64,000 nucleotides of DNA. Origin: Sarocladium kiliense (taxonomy: Eukaryota > Ascomycota > Sordariomycetes > Hypocreales > Sarocladiaceae). Within the stretch, counting starts at the first letter, position 1, and every line of letters starts with the position of its first letter. The position numbers and the translations under genes are program-made. The stretch spans positions 434,001-498,000 of the forward strand of contig JAUZTG010000020.1 in assembly GCA_030734395.1 (NCBI GenBank). Reading direction: 5' to 3'. This document shows positions 55,745 to 64,000 of the stretch, one piece after another. The notes below the pieces were generated by a model. That model was given only the letters and a program-made list of their open reading frames with translations, did no database searches and had not been told where the DNA came from.

Positions 55745-56926
55745 CTACCACGGATACTTCCTCACCTCGTCCTCCTTGTCCACCTCCAATCCCCTATCCA
55801 GCTGCTTCTGATGCTCCGCGTCGAGATACTCGAGCAGCACGCTCTCGTACTTTTCTCTGCCCTTATAGACGCTAACCTTGTCGTCCCAGCTCCTGATGGC
55901 ACTCGCCAGACGCCCGGGGACGTAGTCCTCGGCCACGATGTCCGTGACGGGGTGGAAGTACGTGCGGATGGTGAACACCACAGCCCGCGTCTTGGGCAGC
56001 CGGCGTAGTGATTGCCTCTCGGAGCGAAACCAGTGGTGCCTGATGGCGCGGTCCTTCTCCGCCGTGCTCCAGCTGACCTCGGGACTGTCCTCGTCGCCGA
56101 TGCTCCAGCTCCAGGGGAGAGCGTCGTCAACTTGGATGAAGTAGTTGTTGCGCGCGTAGAGCTGTTCGCACCTCAGGCGCGTGAAGAAGCTCGCCATGCC
56201 GCGGTGTAGCTTCTCGTTGTAGTGCGGCACGTCGCCGGACGTGTGGATCTCCTCGAGGGGCATGCCCAGTTTGTCCGAAAGGCGCCAGAAGCCGGCGAGG
56301 AGGATGGCGCCGGCCTGCAGGTAGTAGCGGCCGTCGGGGCCTTCGATCATAATTGCGAGATCGTCCTGAACCAGCCTGGCGGCGATGGCCATGGGGTCGT
56401 CTTTCAAGGGCCGCTCGGTGATGTTGAAGGACTCCCCGGACCAGAGGTTGTCGATGCCCACGGGCGTGCGTCTGAACAGGGTGGGATAGCGGGCGGGCAG
56501 GTACTCGGCCAGCTCATCGAGGAGCTCGATGGCGGCGGGATACGCATCGGGGCTGGTATGGACGCACTTGTCCTGCCGTTGAAGCAGACGGGCAGCCTTG
56601 TCTGCGTGATACTTTGGAAAGTGGTTGTCCAGCTCGATCCAGTCTTCTGGCTGGATTGATCGCAGGCCCATGGTCACCTGGTATTTTGGCCCATATCGAA
56701 AGGCCCGGTACGGCAGCGGCTTGGTTGTCTCGATGGACCAGTCCTTGTAGGGGCCTGGGCGAGGGAACTTGTAGTCCCCTGGTGTTGGTGGTGGTGATGA
56801 GGTTTGGATCTGCTTGCGATGTCTCGAGAGCCTGAACCGCGTGAAGTGGACTGCAGCGAGGACGGCCAGAACGGCCAGCGGCGCGATCAAGGCTGGGGGG
56901 AGTCCCAGAGATCTGAACCACGCCAT
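55745..56926 (-). CDS. HODM/DUF3445 haem-dependent oxidative N-demethylase-like protein 1, membrane-anchored
   Basis: An intronless frame; the ATG at 56926 (MAWFRSLGLPPALIAPLAVL) gives 393 residues. The frame stays open 37 codons upstream, but that part lacks a membrane segment and precedes the hydrophobic anchor. One transmembrane helix lies at about residues 8-27, then a basic stop-transfer (FRLSRHRKQ). Family blocks follow: PYRAFRYGPKYQVTMGLRSI, EDWIELDNHFPKYHADKAAR, YYLQAGAILLAGFWRLSDKL, GMPLEEIHTSGDVPHYNEKL and SERQSLRRLPKTRAVVFTIR. Bacterial HODM alpha subunits are haem proteins that demethylate dimethylamine to methylamine and formaldehyde; fungal members (often annotated DUF3445 or HRQ family) lack a tested substrate. 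A diverged paralogue lies at 61.1-62.7 kb. The gene shares a divergent promoter with the cupin. Confidence 0.85.
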   Translation of the reverse strand: MAWFRSLGLPPALIAPLAVLAVLAAVHFTRFRLSRHRKQIQTSSPPPTPGDYKFPRPGPYKDWSIETTKPLPYRAFRYGPKYQVTMGLRSIQPEDWIELDNHFPKYHADKAARLLQRQDKCVHTSPDAYPAAIELLDELAEYLPARYPTLFRRTPVGIDNLWSGESFNITERPLKDDPMAIAARLVQDDLAIMIEGPDGRYYLQAGAILLAGFWRLSDKLGMPLEEIHTSGDVPHYNEKLHRGMASFFTRLRCEQLYARNNYFIQVDDALPWSWSIGDEDSPEVSWSTAEKDRAIRHHWFRSERQSLRRLPKTRAVVFTIRTYFHPVTDIVAEDYVPGRLASAIRSWDDKVSVYKGREKYESVLLEYLDAEHQKQLDRGLEVDKEDEVRKYPW

Positions 56927-57136
56927 GACTGGAATTGGTTCTGGTATTGAGTGAGAGATATCGGAAGAGTTTGCGTTGCGCCCAGCTCGCAAAAGCACCC
57001 CATTGTGTATATACGTTTGTCCCCCATCGGACGGCACCTTGGCTCAGGCCCGAAATACCTTAGCTGTGAACCTAAGGCTCTGAGTGACGACAATCTCAGA
57101 GAAGGACGACGCGCGATAATGGTACATGCTTGGCTG

Positions 57137-57142
57137 CTTATC
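57137..57142 (-). promoter_or_regulatory. GATAAG site
   Basis: CTTATC on the plus strand; one of the close pair in the HODM-like 1/cupin promoter. Confidence 0.45.
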
Positions 57143-57182
57143 CACATCGAGCAAGACGAGCCTGTGTCGAGATGCCGGCAGC

Positions 57183-57188
57183 GATAAG
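57183..57188 (+). promoter_or_regulatory. GATAAG site
   Basis: CGATAAG, a full HGATAR match; partner of the site at 57137 in the HODM-like 1/cupin promoter. Confidence 0.45.
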
Positions 57189-57516
57189 GGAGCGGATCGT
57201 CGCATCGGGGGGTGCCGCCGGAAGCCGTAGCCCGAAAAGGAAACACCAGCCTATCGGCCTCATATGCGGGTTTCGTCTCGCATCTCCAGCGGTCGAATGC
57301 CACGAGGGTAAGATTCTCGACCTGTCATGTCATGGTTTGTGTCAGCTTAAGAAGGTTGCTTGGGCGGTGCCGTGGTTATGCTGTGTTATATTGCTGGATA
57401 ACTCCTGTAAATCAGATCAGAGGCAACCAAGTAATTACAACCACAACATTCTGACTACTCGCCATCTCCATCCCTCCCTACTCCAAATTCTATCTACAAG
57501 CTACTCACCACCAAAA

Positions 57517-57873
57517 ATGGCTGCCATGAAGCACTTCCCCCAGGCCCAGTCCTCCTTCAACATCCCCCTCCTCGCCGGCGACAACGCCCACCTCGGCGAT
57601 GTCTTCTCCAGCGACAAGACCAACCCCGACAAGCCCATTTCCGCCGGCCTATTCCGCCTCAAAAAGGGCGAGCCTCTGACCTATACCTACAAGTATGACG
57701 AGATGAAGATCATCCTCGAGGGCGATTACACCATCTCCGACGAGACCGGCCAGTCTGTCGTCGCTAAGCCAGGCGACGTCTTCTACTTCCCTGCCGGCGC
57801 CACCATTACCTTCACTACCACTGACTATGGCCTGGCCTTCTACTGTGGCCAGAGGAAGGAGAGCGACTTTTAA
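57517..57873 (+). CDS. EutQ-like small cupin
   Basis: An intronless frame of 118 residues from MAAMKHFPQAQSSFNIPLLA. The frame is open upstream to 57130, but that part has no cupin similarity and the AAAAATGG context supports this start. It is a single cupin barrel: ISAGLFRLKKGEPLTYTYKY, YDEMKIILEGDYTISDETGQ, and AKPGDVFYFPAGATITFTTT. The usual metal-binding His pair of motif 1 is replaced by Tyr/Lys (TYTYKYDE), as in EutQ-type cupins, so it may not be a classic metal-dependent oxygenase. EutQ itself acts in bacterial ethanolamine use. The fungal role is unknown, but sharing a promoter with an N-demethylase-like gene suggests a part in amine or nitrogen metabolism (inference). Confidence 0.82.
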   Translation: MAAMKHFPQAQSSFNIPLLAGDNAHLGDVFSSDKTNPDKPISAGLFRLKKGEPLTYTYKYDEMKIILEGDYTISDETGQSVVAKPGDVFYFPAGATITFTTTDYGLAFYCGQRKESDF

Positions 57874-58093
57874 GCCGGGGGAAGCGGAATTGTGCATGGG
57901 AACTGATAAAGGGACGGGCGTACATGAAAGAATGGCCCAGATTCACAAGTTTGGCGGCTAGATTCTAGTCTGCTAGACTCGATTAAAAAGGATATAAATT
58001 TTCAAGACATGCCAGAAATGTGTTGCTCGCTTAATTGTACCCATCGCTCCAGGCAATGCGTTGCCAGACGTCCCTGTCCCGGCGAGACACGCC

Positions 58094-60275
58094 TCAGCCA
58101 AACATTGATCGCAGGTCGTTCAGCTCCATCACGTCAATCCAATGCACCATGTACAGCCCATCGCCGATATCCTTGTCGTACGAGTTCCAGATCGTCGACA
58201 CCAACTCCTTCGCCACCACAATGGGCGCCGGTGGCAGGCTCGTCTCGAACATCCCGAGCCTCTTCATGATGAAGTGCCGCGCCCCGCTGATCTCTAGAGA
58301 CACGTCCGACGCCCCGGGATCGGGGAGAGTAGCTTTGCCCGAGTTTGTGATGTGCGTAATGTACGACGTGAGCGTGTCGCACTCGTATAGCGGCTGCTGC
58401 GACCGCCTCCTCCAACCCCACCCATTGTCGTCTATAGAGGACGAAGGGGAGAAGGCCATGTCGGACTGCGCGGTGCCAGACACGGCTATACTGTGCCGTA
58501 AGCCTGTGGCGGCTGAGATGTAGAGCAGCGGTTGGATCACGCGGCTGCCAGAGGAAGGTGGGATCTGCTCGAGAATCTTGACGAGGTGCAGCGCCAACGG
58601 CACGATCCAGTCGTTCCACAGCGTGGCGTCGTTGGGAGGCGGCGATTCCATGCCAACCGCTGCTGCAGGCAGTCGCTGGAAGGCGAGCTCGGGGAACGTC
58701 TGGTATAGGTGCAACAGGGCGGATAGACGATATGCCTCGGCGGTCATGGTCAGATGGGACTGCGGCGTGGCCAGGTCGCCCGTGTCGCTGACCTGCTGCT
58801 GCGGCTCCGCGACGAACTCGAGGGCCAGGAGCTCCTCCTCCAGGCTCTGGGCGCGCAGAAGATCCTGTATCGTGGCCGTGAAACAGGCCTGCGCGTCGTC
58901 GGGCAAGGGCTGTCGCAGCCGGGCGCGCGAGCCCCTGCAGAGACGGACTGACTCGGCGAAGAGTCGGGAAGCTGAGGTCGAGATGCCGGTCCAGGGATGC
59001 AGCATGTCGGGGGCAGCCCGAGCAAGGTCCGACTCGGGGCCTGCTACCGGCGGGGGGGCGTCACCGAGCAGGTCCGTCTTCTGGTCATCGCTGACGACGG
59101 CGAGCAGCATCTCGCAGTAGATCATACTGTGGTTGAAGTAGCCTAGCAGCTCTGAGCTCGAGCGGCTCGAGGTGACCGGCGGCTGGGCGTTGAGGCGCCG
59201 GAGGAGAGCCCGCAGTTCCCGAAAGAAGGGCAGGCCGAGACCGCGGGAGTCGACCCAGCAGATGGTGGTGCCCATGCAGAACATGGCGAACATGACGCCA
59301 GTCGGGATCGTGTAGAGGACGGGCTGGTTCTTGACCATCTGGAGCTCTGCCTGGATGAAGTCTGTGGCTCTCGACATGAGGCGGAGGGAGGCCTGCCGTA
59401 GGCTGGGAACGCGTGAGGCGAGGAATGATGCCGACATACTCTCAAGAGCGCTGTTGACGGCGGCGGAGCTCTGCCAGAGGTCGATGGCGATTTTGCGGTT
59501 CCAATTCGCATCCGAGTCGAAGCCTGACCAGGCTGGACACACCTCCTGGAACCAGTTGATGATGAAGGCCGACGCATTGTCTGTGAGGAAGGACGTGATC
59601 AGGGGCGGCGCGGCGGGTAATGCGCCGTGTGAGGGTCTGGCGACCGATGAGACTTGTAGCAGCGCTTGCGACTCTGTCTTGGGGGATGATGGGGGCTGCT
59701 GAATTGATTCATCATGTGTCGAAGTAGCACTAGCACTAGCAAGAGATGCCACGGTTGAAGCGGATGCGTTGCTCAGTCGTCGTCGTTGTTGCTGTTGCTG
59801 GCTGTGGCGGGAGACCCGAGAGCCTCTCCTTCTTTCATGGGTGTGAGAGGACGACGAGGACGGCTTCCGTGTCCCAATGGCAATCGGCCCTTGCCTTTGG
59901 TGCTGAACTTCATTCTCGATGACCGTAGTGGCTGTGACTGAACGTGTTGACGACGCGCGATGTGAAGACTGTTCCGGGGCTTGCTGGAAGATGAGATGCT
60001 TGAACGTCCACTGGGCGCCAGATGGGTATCCTCCACACACGAGACCTTTGGCCGCGCACCGCTTACAGGTTGGCCGCGTCTCGTCGCATTTAGACTGAGT
60101 CCTTGGTTAGATGAGATGATGAGATGAAGCGTTGAGTGAGTGAGTGAGACGGCATAATTACGTGTTTGGCTTTGCAGGTCAAGCAGCCCGTCTTGGAGCG
60201 TATCGGTTGGCTGGCCTTGGCTGCTGTGGCGTGGACTGTGGGGGAGGCAACGGCTTGCGGGGAGGAAGACAGCAT
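58094..60275 (-). CDS. Zn2Cys6 transcription factor (regulator 3, cluster-linked)
   Basis: Two exons (60275-60162 and 60094-58094) around a 67-bp intron give 704 residues. The zinc cluster is assembled across the intron: GCLTCKAKH from exon 1 joins SKCDETRPTCKRCAAKGLVC, giving C31, C34, C41, C48, C51 and C58 with the canonical spacing. Without the splice the cluster is lost. Downstream are a Ser/Gln-rich linker (about 100-150) and a helical fungal-specific regulatory domain (SFLTDNASAFIINWFQEVCP; TGVMFAMFCMGTTICWVD), as in Pro1/ARCA/SPT-like C6 regulators. It sits between the cupin and the second HODM-like gene and is the natural candidate for a pathway-specific activator of this group. The inducer is unknown. 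The intron contains a (GAGT)4 run. Confidence 0.88.
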
Positions 60276-61104
60276 CGCACACGGACGGGTCGGCTCAGGC
60301 GCAAGAAAGGTTCGGCTGACTCGAATGAATGAACGAGGAAACCCGGACAGAACAGCATAAAATAGAATGGCAGTACTGCGAGCGTTAATCGTTAATGCGA
60401 GGTTGGCTGTTGGTTGAGGGGAGGGAGTGAGGGTTTGGTGCTATCGATCCCGAGACAACCTAAAGCCGTGAGCTAGGAACTTGGTTCGGTTGCTGATAAG
60501 GATCGTGACCACTCGGCTACCCCATCAATACTCCACGCGGTGCTTGTCATTGGAGATAAGTGCCAAGTACACAGTACTGTAGACTAAGGGTCTCGTTGCG
60601 CAGCACCCCCATTCTATCAAGGCGCTATCAAGTCAGTACCCCTACCCACCGACCCCGGATGGAGTTTGTATATGATTTGAGGCGGATACCGTCTATTCAC
60701 CTATCCACCCAAGCCTTAGACCTTCTGATATTGACATCAAAGAATAGATCTCTGCTTAATTGAGAGAATCTGTTCTGGGTAAATAGGGTGCTGCGCAAGG
60801 AGACCGTCCGTATTGTAAATGCCAGTCACCTCTACCTCGTGTCCCCCTGTCCCCCTCCTTTAACCACCAACTGCCGCCGCTGTCGACAGTGAGCAACCTC
60901 CCCAATTGCCCGTATCTTTTTTCCCCATGGCGATTGCTCACTCATTGCGTGTTGAAATTTTGTCCCTTGGTACTAAAGTAGTGGTTGGATCTCACCATTC
61001 ATTTTCAACGGTCATTGGTCAAGAAGGTGTATTGTCGTTATTATAGATAGCGATGCTGACTAGCCGGCTTCAGTCCTCCCATTGCCATTGGGCCCCGATA
61101 GACA
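60276..61104. other. Promoter of regulator 3 and 3' flank of HODM-like 2
   Basis: 829 bp with no coding signal. Low-complexity C-rich text (GTCCCCCTGTCCCCCTCC) lies near 60840. Confidence 0.5.
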
Positions 61105-62744
61105 TCAGCAAACATGCCATTTCTTCTCCCAGTCCCTGAAGAACGGCGCCTCCTGCAGCGTCTGAACGGCCCAGTCCTTCTCAATCATCCCACTCTCGAC
61201 TTGAAACCGCACATACTCCCGCAGCGCCGGCTTGGCCACGTGCTCGACGTGCCACGTCCCCTTGTACTTGAGCAGGCTCTCCTTGCCCTCCTCGAGCACC
61301 TTGAGAACCAGCGATGGGATGTATGGCTCGTCCCTGAACTCGGTCATGGGTGTGAACAGGGCCTTGAAGTTGAAGACGACGGCGCCGGACAGCGGGAGGC
61401 GACGCAGAGTCTGCCAGTCGACTCGTAGGTAGATGTCGTCCGGCCTGAGATCCGGTTTCTGCGACGAGCGGTGGGCAAAGTCCGGGTGGTCGGCCGGGAT
61501 GAAGAGGGGCTCGCCGACCTCAAGACCCCATGAGCCACGCTGGATGGGCTTCTCGGCCGGCATCTTCGTGAAAAATCTGCGTTATCACGGGTCAGTCAGT
61601 CCAGTCAAAGACAAGCCGAGCTGAGAGCTCAACCAGGTCAGGGCCGCCTCCAACTCAAACTCACCGGTCCATGCTGAGCTCCATCTTCTCCTTGTAGTCC
61701 GGCACGATCTTGTGGATCCCAGCGAGCCCGAGCCCCATCTTCTCACTCAGCTTCCACCCCACAGAGGAACAGATGACGCCGGCCCGGAGCACGTAGCGGC
61801 CGGTCTCCGGGTCGCGCAGCATGATGCCGAAGTCTTCAGGTACATTGTGCAGCAGTGCCTCGAGCGGCGGCGTCACGGAGAGATCCGTCCGGGTGTTCAG
61901 GATGTTGTTGGTCAGAACACAGCCGTCCAGGCTGAACTGCTTTGGGTAGCGGGCCACTACAAACTGCAGCACCATCTCCATGAGTTCCTTGCAGGCGAGC
62001 TCCGACCCCGGTAGACTTTCGAGGACGTGGCTGCCGTTTTCCCTGAGTAGCGTCTGCCGTTGCGCGATTCGCTCGCGGTATGTGCTCTCCAGCTCAATCC
62101 AGAAATCCGTGTCCATTTTGGACAATGCTGGTAGGAGTCATATATGTCAGTCGATTTTCATGCACATGTACAGAATCAATAGAGAGAGAGAGAGAGAGCT
62201 TCCAGATCTCTCAACAGACCGAGAAAGGTGACATACACATTGTTTGGTGATACGACCATCGAAACGGCCGATATGGCCGCGGGACGGCCTTGTCCACGTC
62301 GAAATCCGGCAATGGCGCAGGCAGGGGAACTCCAGACAGCTTTGCATAGTCCGGGAAGTTGCCCAGCGCCCTGATGTCGGCAACGCTGAAGCCGGTGAAG
62401 TTGAAGCTTGCAGGGTCGGCATGGCGGTAGTCGACATCGAGTCGCAGGAGTGGCTTGGGCGCCACGGCCAAGTCAACACACTGGACATGGGCGCCTCCCG
62501 CTACGAGGCCCGAGAAGTAGGCTTGGTGGATTGGGGGGAATGAGTGACTGTAGTCGTACTTCTCAGAGGAGGTACTGGGCGCTCCCTTCTGGGGTGAAGG
62601 GCTGCGTGCGGGCGCTGTCACCCTCTTGCGGCCCGTGACGAAGGCATTGATGAGAATGACCAAGCCAGCAATGCACGCTGCCGCCCCAAGAATGATGACC
62701 AGGTCGCTTCCATGTGGTAGGTTCATGTTCAATGCCAGGAACAT
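61105..62744 (-). CDS. HODM/DUF3445 haem-dependent oxidative N-demethylase-like protein 2, membrane-anchored
   Basis: Three exons (62744-62237, 62127-61665, 61576-61105) with introns of 109 and 88 bp give 480 residues. An N-terminal membrane helix spans about residues 15-36 (LVIILGAAACIAGLVILINA) before a basic linker. The spliced sequence runs RPFRWSYHQTMSLSKMDTD, aligning by eye with RAFRYGPKYQVTMGLRSIQ of HODM-like 1. Other shared blocks are FWIELESTYRERIAQRQ, RYVLRAGVICSSVGWKLSEK, GLGLAGIHKIVPDYKEKMEL and VDWQTLRRLPLSGAVVFNFK. It carries an extra N-terminal domain (SFPPIHQAYFSGLVAGGAHV; FTGFSVADIRALGNFP) that HODM-like 1 lacks. Intron 1 holds an (AG)9 repeat at 62181-62198. Overall similarity to its neighbour is low, so the pair is an old duplication or two separate subfamilies. 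Substrate unknown. Confidence 0.85.
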
Positions 62745-63106
62745 GGTGACGGTGTGCTTGGGTACCGCTTTGGCACCCTCCAGTGAGAGATGGCATGGCT
62801 GGCAACATAATTGATATTCAAGTATTCGTCCCCAAACCCCTCCTCTGGCCAGGTGCTACCCGTCGCAGCACCATCCAGACCAGAGAGGGAAATGGCTGAC
62901 GGCATGCATGCGCAGCGGGATGAGGTTCCATCCATCCTTGGGGTAACCAGAGGCTTGCGATAGGGAGGGTGGACGCGGCTGATCCAGCCCCGATTCAGTA
63001 AGACTTCGCGGAGGCGGATAGCCTAACCGCATTTACGTGTATCCGTCCGTGTTCTCGACCGCAGATATCTGAGATAACAGGCACTGCATCCCGGTGCTGG
63101 ATCGGC

Positions 63107-63112
63107 GATAAG
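63107..63112 (+). promoter_or_regulatory. GATAAG site
   Basis: CGATAAG, full HGATAR match, in the HODM-like 2/ammonium transporter promoter. Confidence 0.45.
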
Positions 63113-63354
63113 ACCACTGCCATTCAGTTGTCGTTCGTTGTGGCATACCAACACTAACACGGTGAAGACGCGGCCGGCATGAACTCGCAGTACAAGCTGG
63201 CATCATGCATAGATGGGCGTCTCAGCCCCTGAAGCTGAATGAATCAAGGCATGGAGAGACGGTCGGGATTTGATGCAATGGCACCATGTCTCCCGTCGTC
63301 ATCGAAGCGCGACTCATATTCAACCCGTGCGCCAAGCCAATCAGCACCTACCAA

Positions 63355-63360
63355 CTTATC
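63355..63360 (-). promoter_or_regulatory. GATAAG site
   Basis: CTTATC on the plus strand, 325 bp before the transporter ATG. Confidence 0.45.
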
Positions 63361-63418
63361 TTGGTGTTGCGTCGCCGCCTCAGGGGCACCAGCCGCCATC
63401 AAAGTCAAAGTCAATAAG

Positions 63419-63424
63419 CTTATC
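63419..63424 (-). promoter_or_regulatory. GATAAG site
   Basis: CTTATC on the plus strand, 261 bp before the transporter ATG and 59 bp from its neighbour. Confidence 0.45.
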
Positions 63425-63684
63425 ATGACAACCTGCCGGCATCTCAGCTCGATCGGGACTCATGATGGGTGTAGTCGCTAATACGTGCTGAAGTGTTGGA
63501 GGCCACAAGCCGGGGGGCGAAGGGATATAAACCAGCTCCTTGCCCCGGGTGGTGAGGTCGTTCACAGTTGGGAGAGTGATCGGTCACCAGTAGCTGGTTC
63601 CTAACCCTTAGACTCTCCCTTCTCCTCTCCTACTGCATCCCTCTCCCATCTGTGTAGTGTAGCAATTTGCCAGCCCTCTTCGCC

Positions 63685-64000
63685 ATGGCGGAAATCATCC
63701 CCGTGACGGAATGGCCCGACTACAGCGAGGACCCTACCGGCGGGAACCCCATCACTCATGACCTGAATGCTCCATACGACAAGGTGAGTACCCCTACTCC
63801 CGGCGATACGTGAACGTTCACGTCCCAACTCGATTCACCGAACCGTATATGAGTGAGATGTCTAACGACTTGCAGGGCGACCTGTGCTGGGTCTTGGTCT
63901 GTACCATCCTCTGCTGGCAGATCACACCGGCCATCGGCTTTCTCTACGCTGGCATGCATCGGAGGAAGTCCGCTTTAACCATGGTCTTCCAGTCCTTGTT
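63685..64000 (+). CDS. Ammonium transporter, Amt/Mep family (3' partial)
   Basis: Exon 1 is 63685-63783 and exon 2 starts at 63876 after a 92-bp intron (AAG|GTGAGT...TTGCAG), running off the right edge. The ATG has a good context (CGCCATGGCG). The 74 visible residues are MAEIIPVTEWPDYSEDPTGG and on to NAPYDKGDLCWVLVCTIL, then the first membrane helix ending in ITPAIGFLYAGMHRRKSALT. The GDxxWVL...PxxGFLYAGxxRRKSAL pattern is the conserved first transmembrane region of Amt/Mep/MeaA proteins. The Cys-rich, Gln-containing helix 1 is unusual against MeaA/MepA types, so it may be a diverged subfamily. Members carry ammonium, and some carry methylammonium, across the plasma membrane. The rest of the gene is needed to judge function. 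Confidence 0.85.

Larger units (their letters stand above)
56927..57516. promoter_or_regulatory. Divergent promoter between HODM-like 1 and the cupin
   Basis: 590 bp between two divergently transcribed starts. It holds a TATA-like GTATATAC at 57007-57014 on the HODM side and two GATAAG motifs 40 bp apart (57137-57142 minus, 57183-57188 plus), plus a GATAAT near 57114. Paired GATA sites are the typical targets of AreA/Nit2 nitrogen regulators. Use by such a factor is inferred. Confidence 0.5.
62745..63684. promoter_or_regulatory. Divergent promoter between HODM-like 2 and the ammonium transporter
   Basis: 940 bp between two divergently transcribed genes. A TATAAA element at 63526-63531 lies about 155 bp before the transporter ATG. 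Three GATAAG motifs occur within 320 bp (63107-63112 plus, 63355-63360 minus, 63419-63424 minus), with a GATAAC near 63073. Ammonium transporter genes in fungi are classic AreA/Nit2 targets, so nitrogen-repression control is likely, and the shared region could couple the HODM-like gene to it. Confidence 0.55.

Noticed and set aside
41759..57873. A link between the GFA (formaldehyde-activating) gene and the HODM cluster, since N-demethylation releases formaldehyde.
   Set aside because: The genes are about 13 kb apart with unrelated genes between, so position gives no support.

Overview
The window looks like nuclear DNA of a filamentous ascomycete (Pezizomycotina, probably Sordariomycetes). Genes are split by short introns of about 55-150 bp with GTAAGT/GTATGT-type donors, there are three Zn2Cys6 regulators of the fungus-specific kind, and several families present are fungal (DUF2415 WD40 protein, fungal HODM/DUF3445 proteins, Tad1-type LINE). 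I worked out exon structures by eye. For all complete multi-exon models the exon phases agree and the summed length is a multiple of three.

Left block (1-22.7 kb): the 3' part of a WD40/DUF2415 protein, a mitochondrial L-2-hydroxyglutarate dehydrogenase-like FAD enzyme, a coiled-coil hypothetical protein, a large PH-domain protein with a long leader, a secreted sorbosone/pyranose-dehydrogenase-like quinoprotein, a single-pass membrane protein, a Zn2Cys6 regulator and an MFS transporter of the YCR023C/ZIFL type.

Gene-poor middle (22.7-33.7 kb): about 11 kb with no gene I can support except a 5'-truncated Tad1-like LINE (28.67-30.31 kb) with 14-bp target-site duplications and a (TGAT)6 tail.

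Housekeeping block (33.7-44.3 kb): a CCDC124-like ribosome-associated protein, a conserved hypothetical protein, a conserved gene carrying two in-frame TAG codons (candidate pseudogene), ribokinase, the riboflavin enzyme Rib7, a tandem GFA-domain protein with a GC-AG intron and a degenerate second zinc site, and a phytanoyl-CoA-dioxygenase-like enzyme. From 48.0 to 53.9 kb an intracellular GH3/PA14 beta-glucosidase lies tail-to-tail with a second Zn2Cys6 regulator.

Right block (55.7-64 kb), just past an AT-rich RIP-like island: two diverged HODM/DUF3445 membrane-anchored haemoprotein-type genes, a EutQ-like cupin, a third Zn2Cys6 regulator and the start of an ammonium (Amt/Mep) transporter. 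The two shared divergent promoters carry GATAAG sites. I read this as a candidate amine/nitrogen-acquisition cluster and the most interesting part of the window. The function is inferred from family membership and arrangement only.
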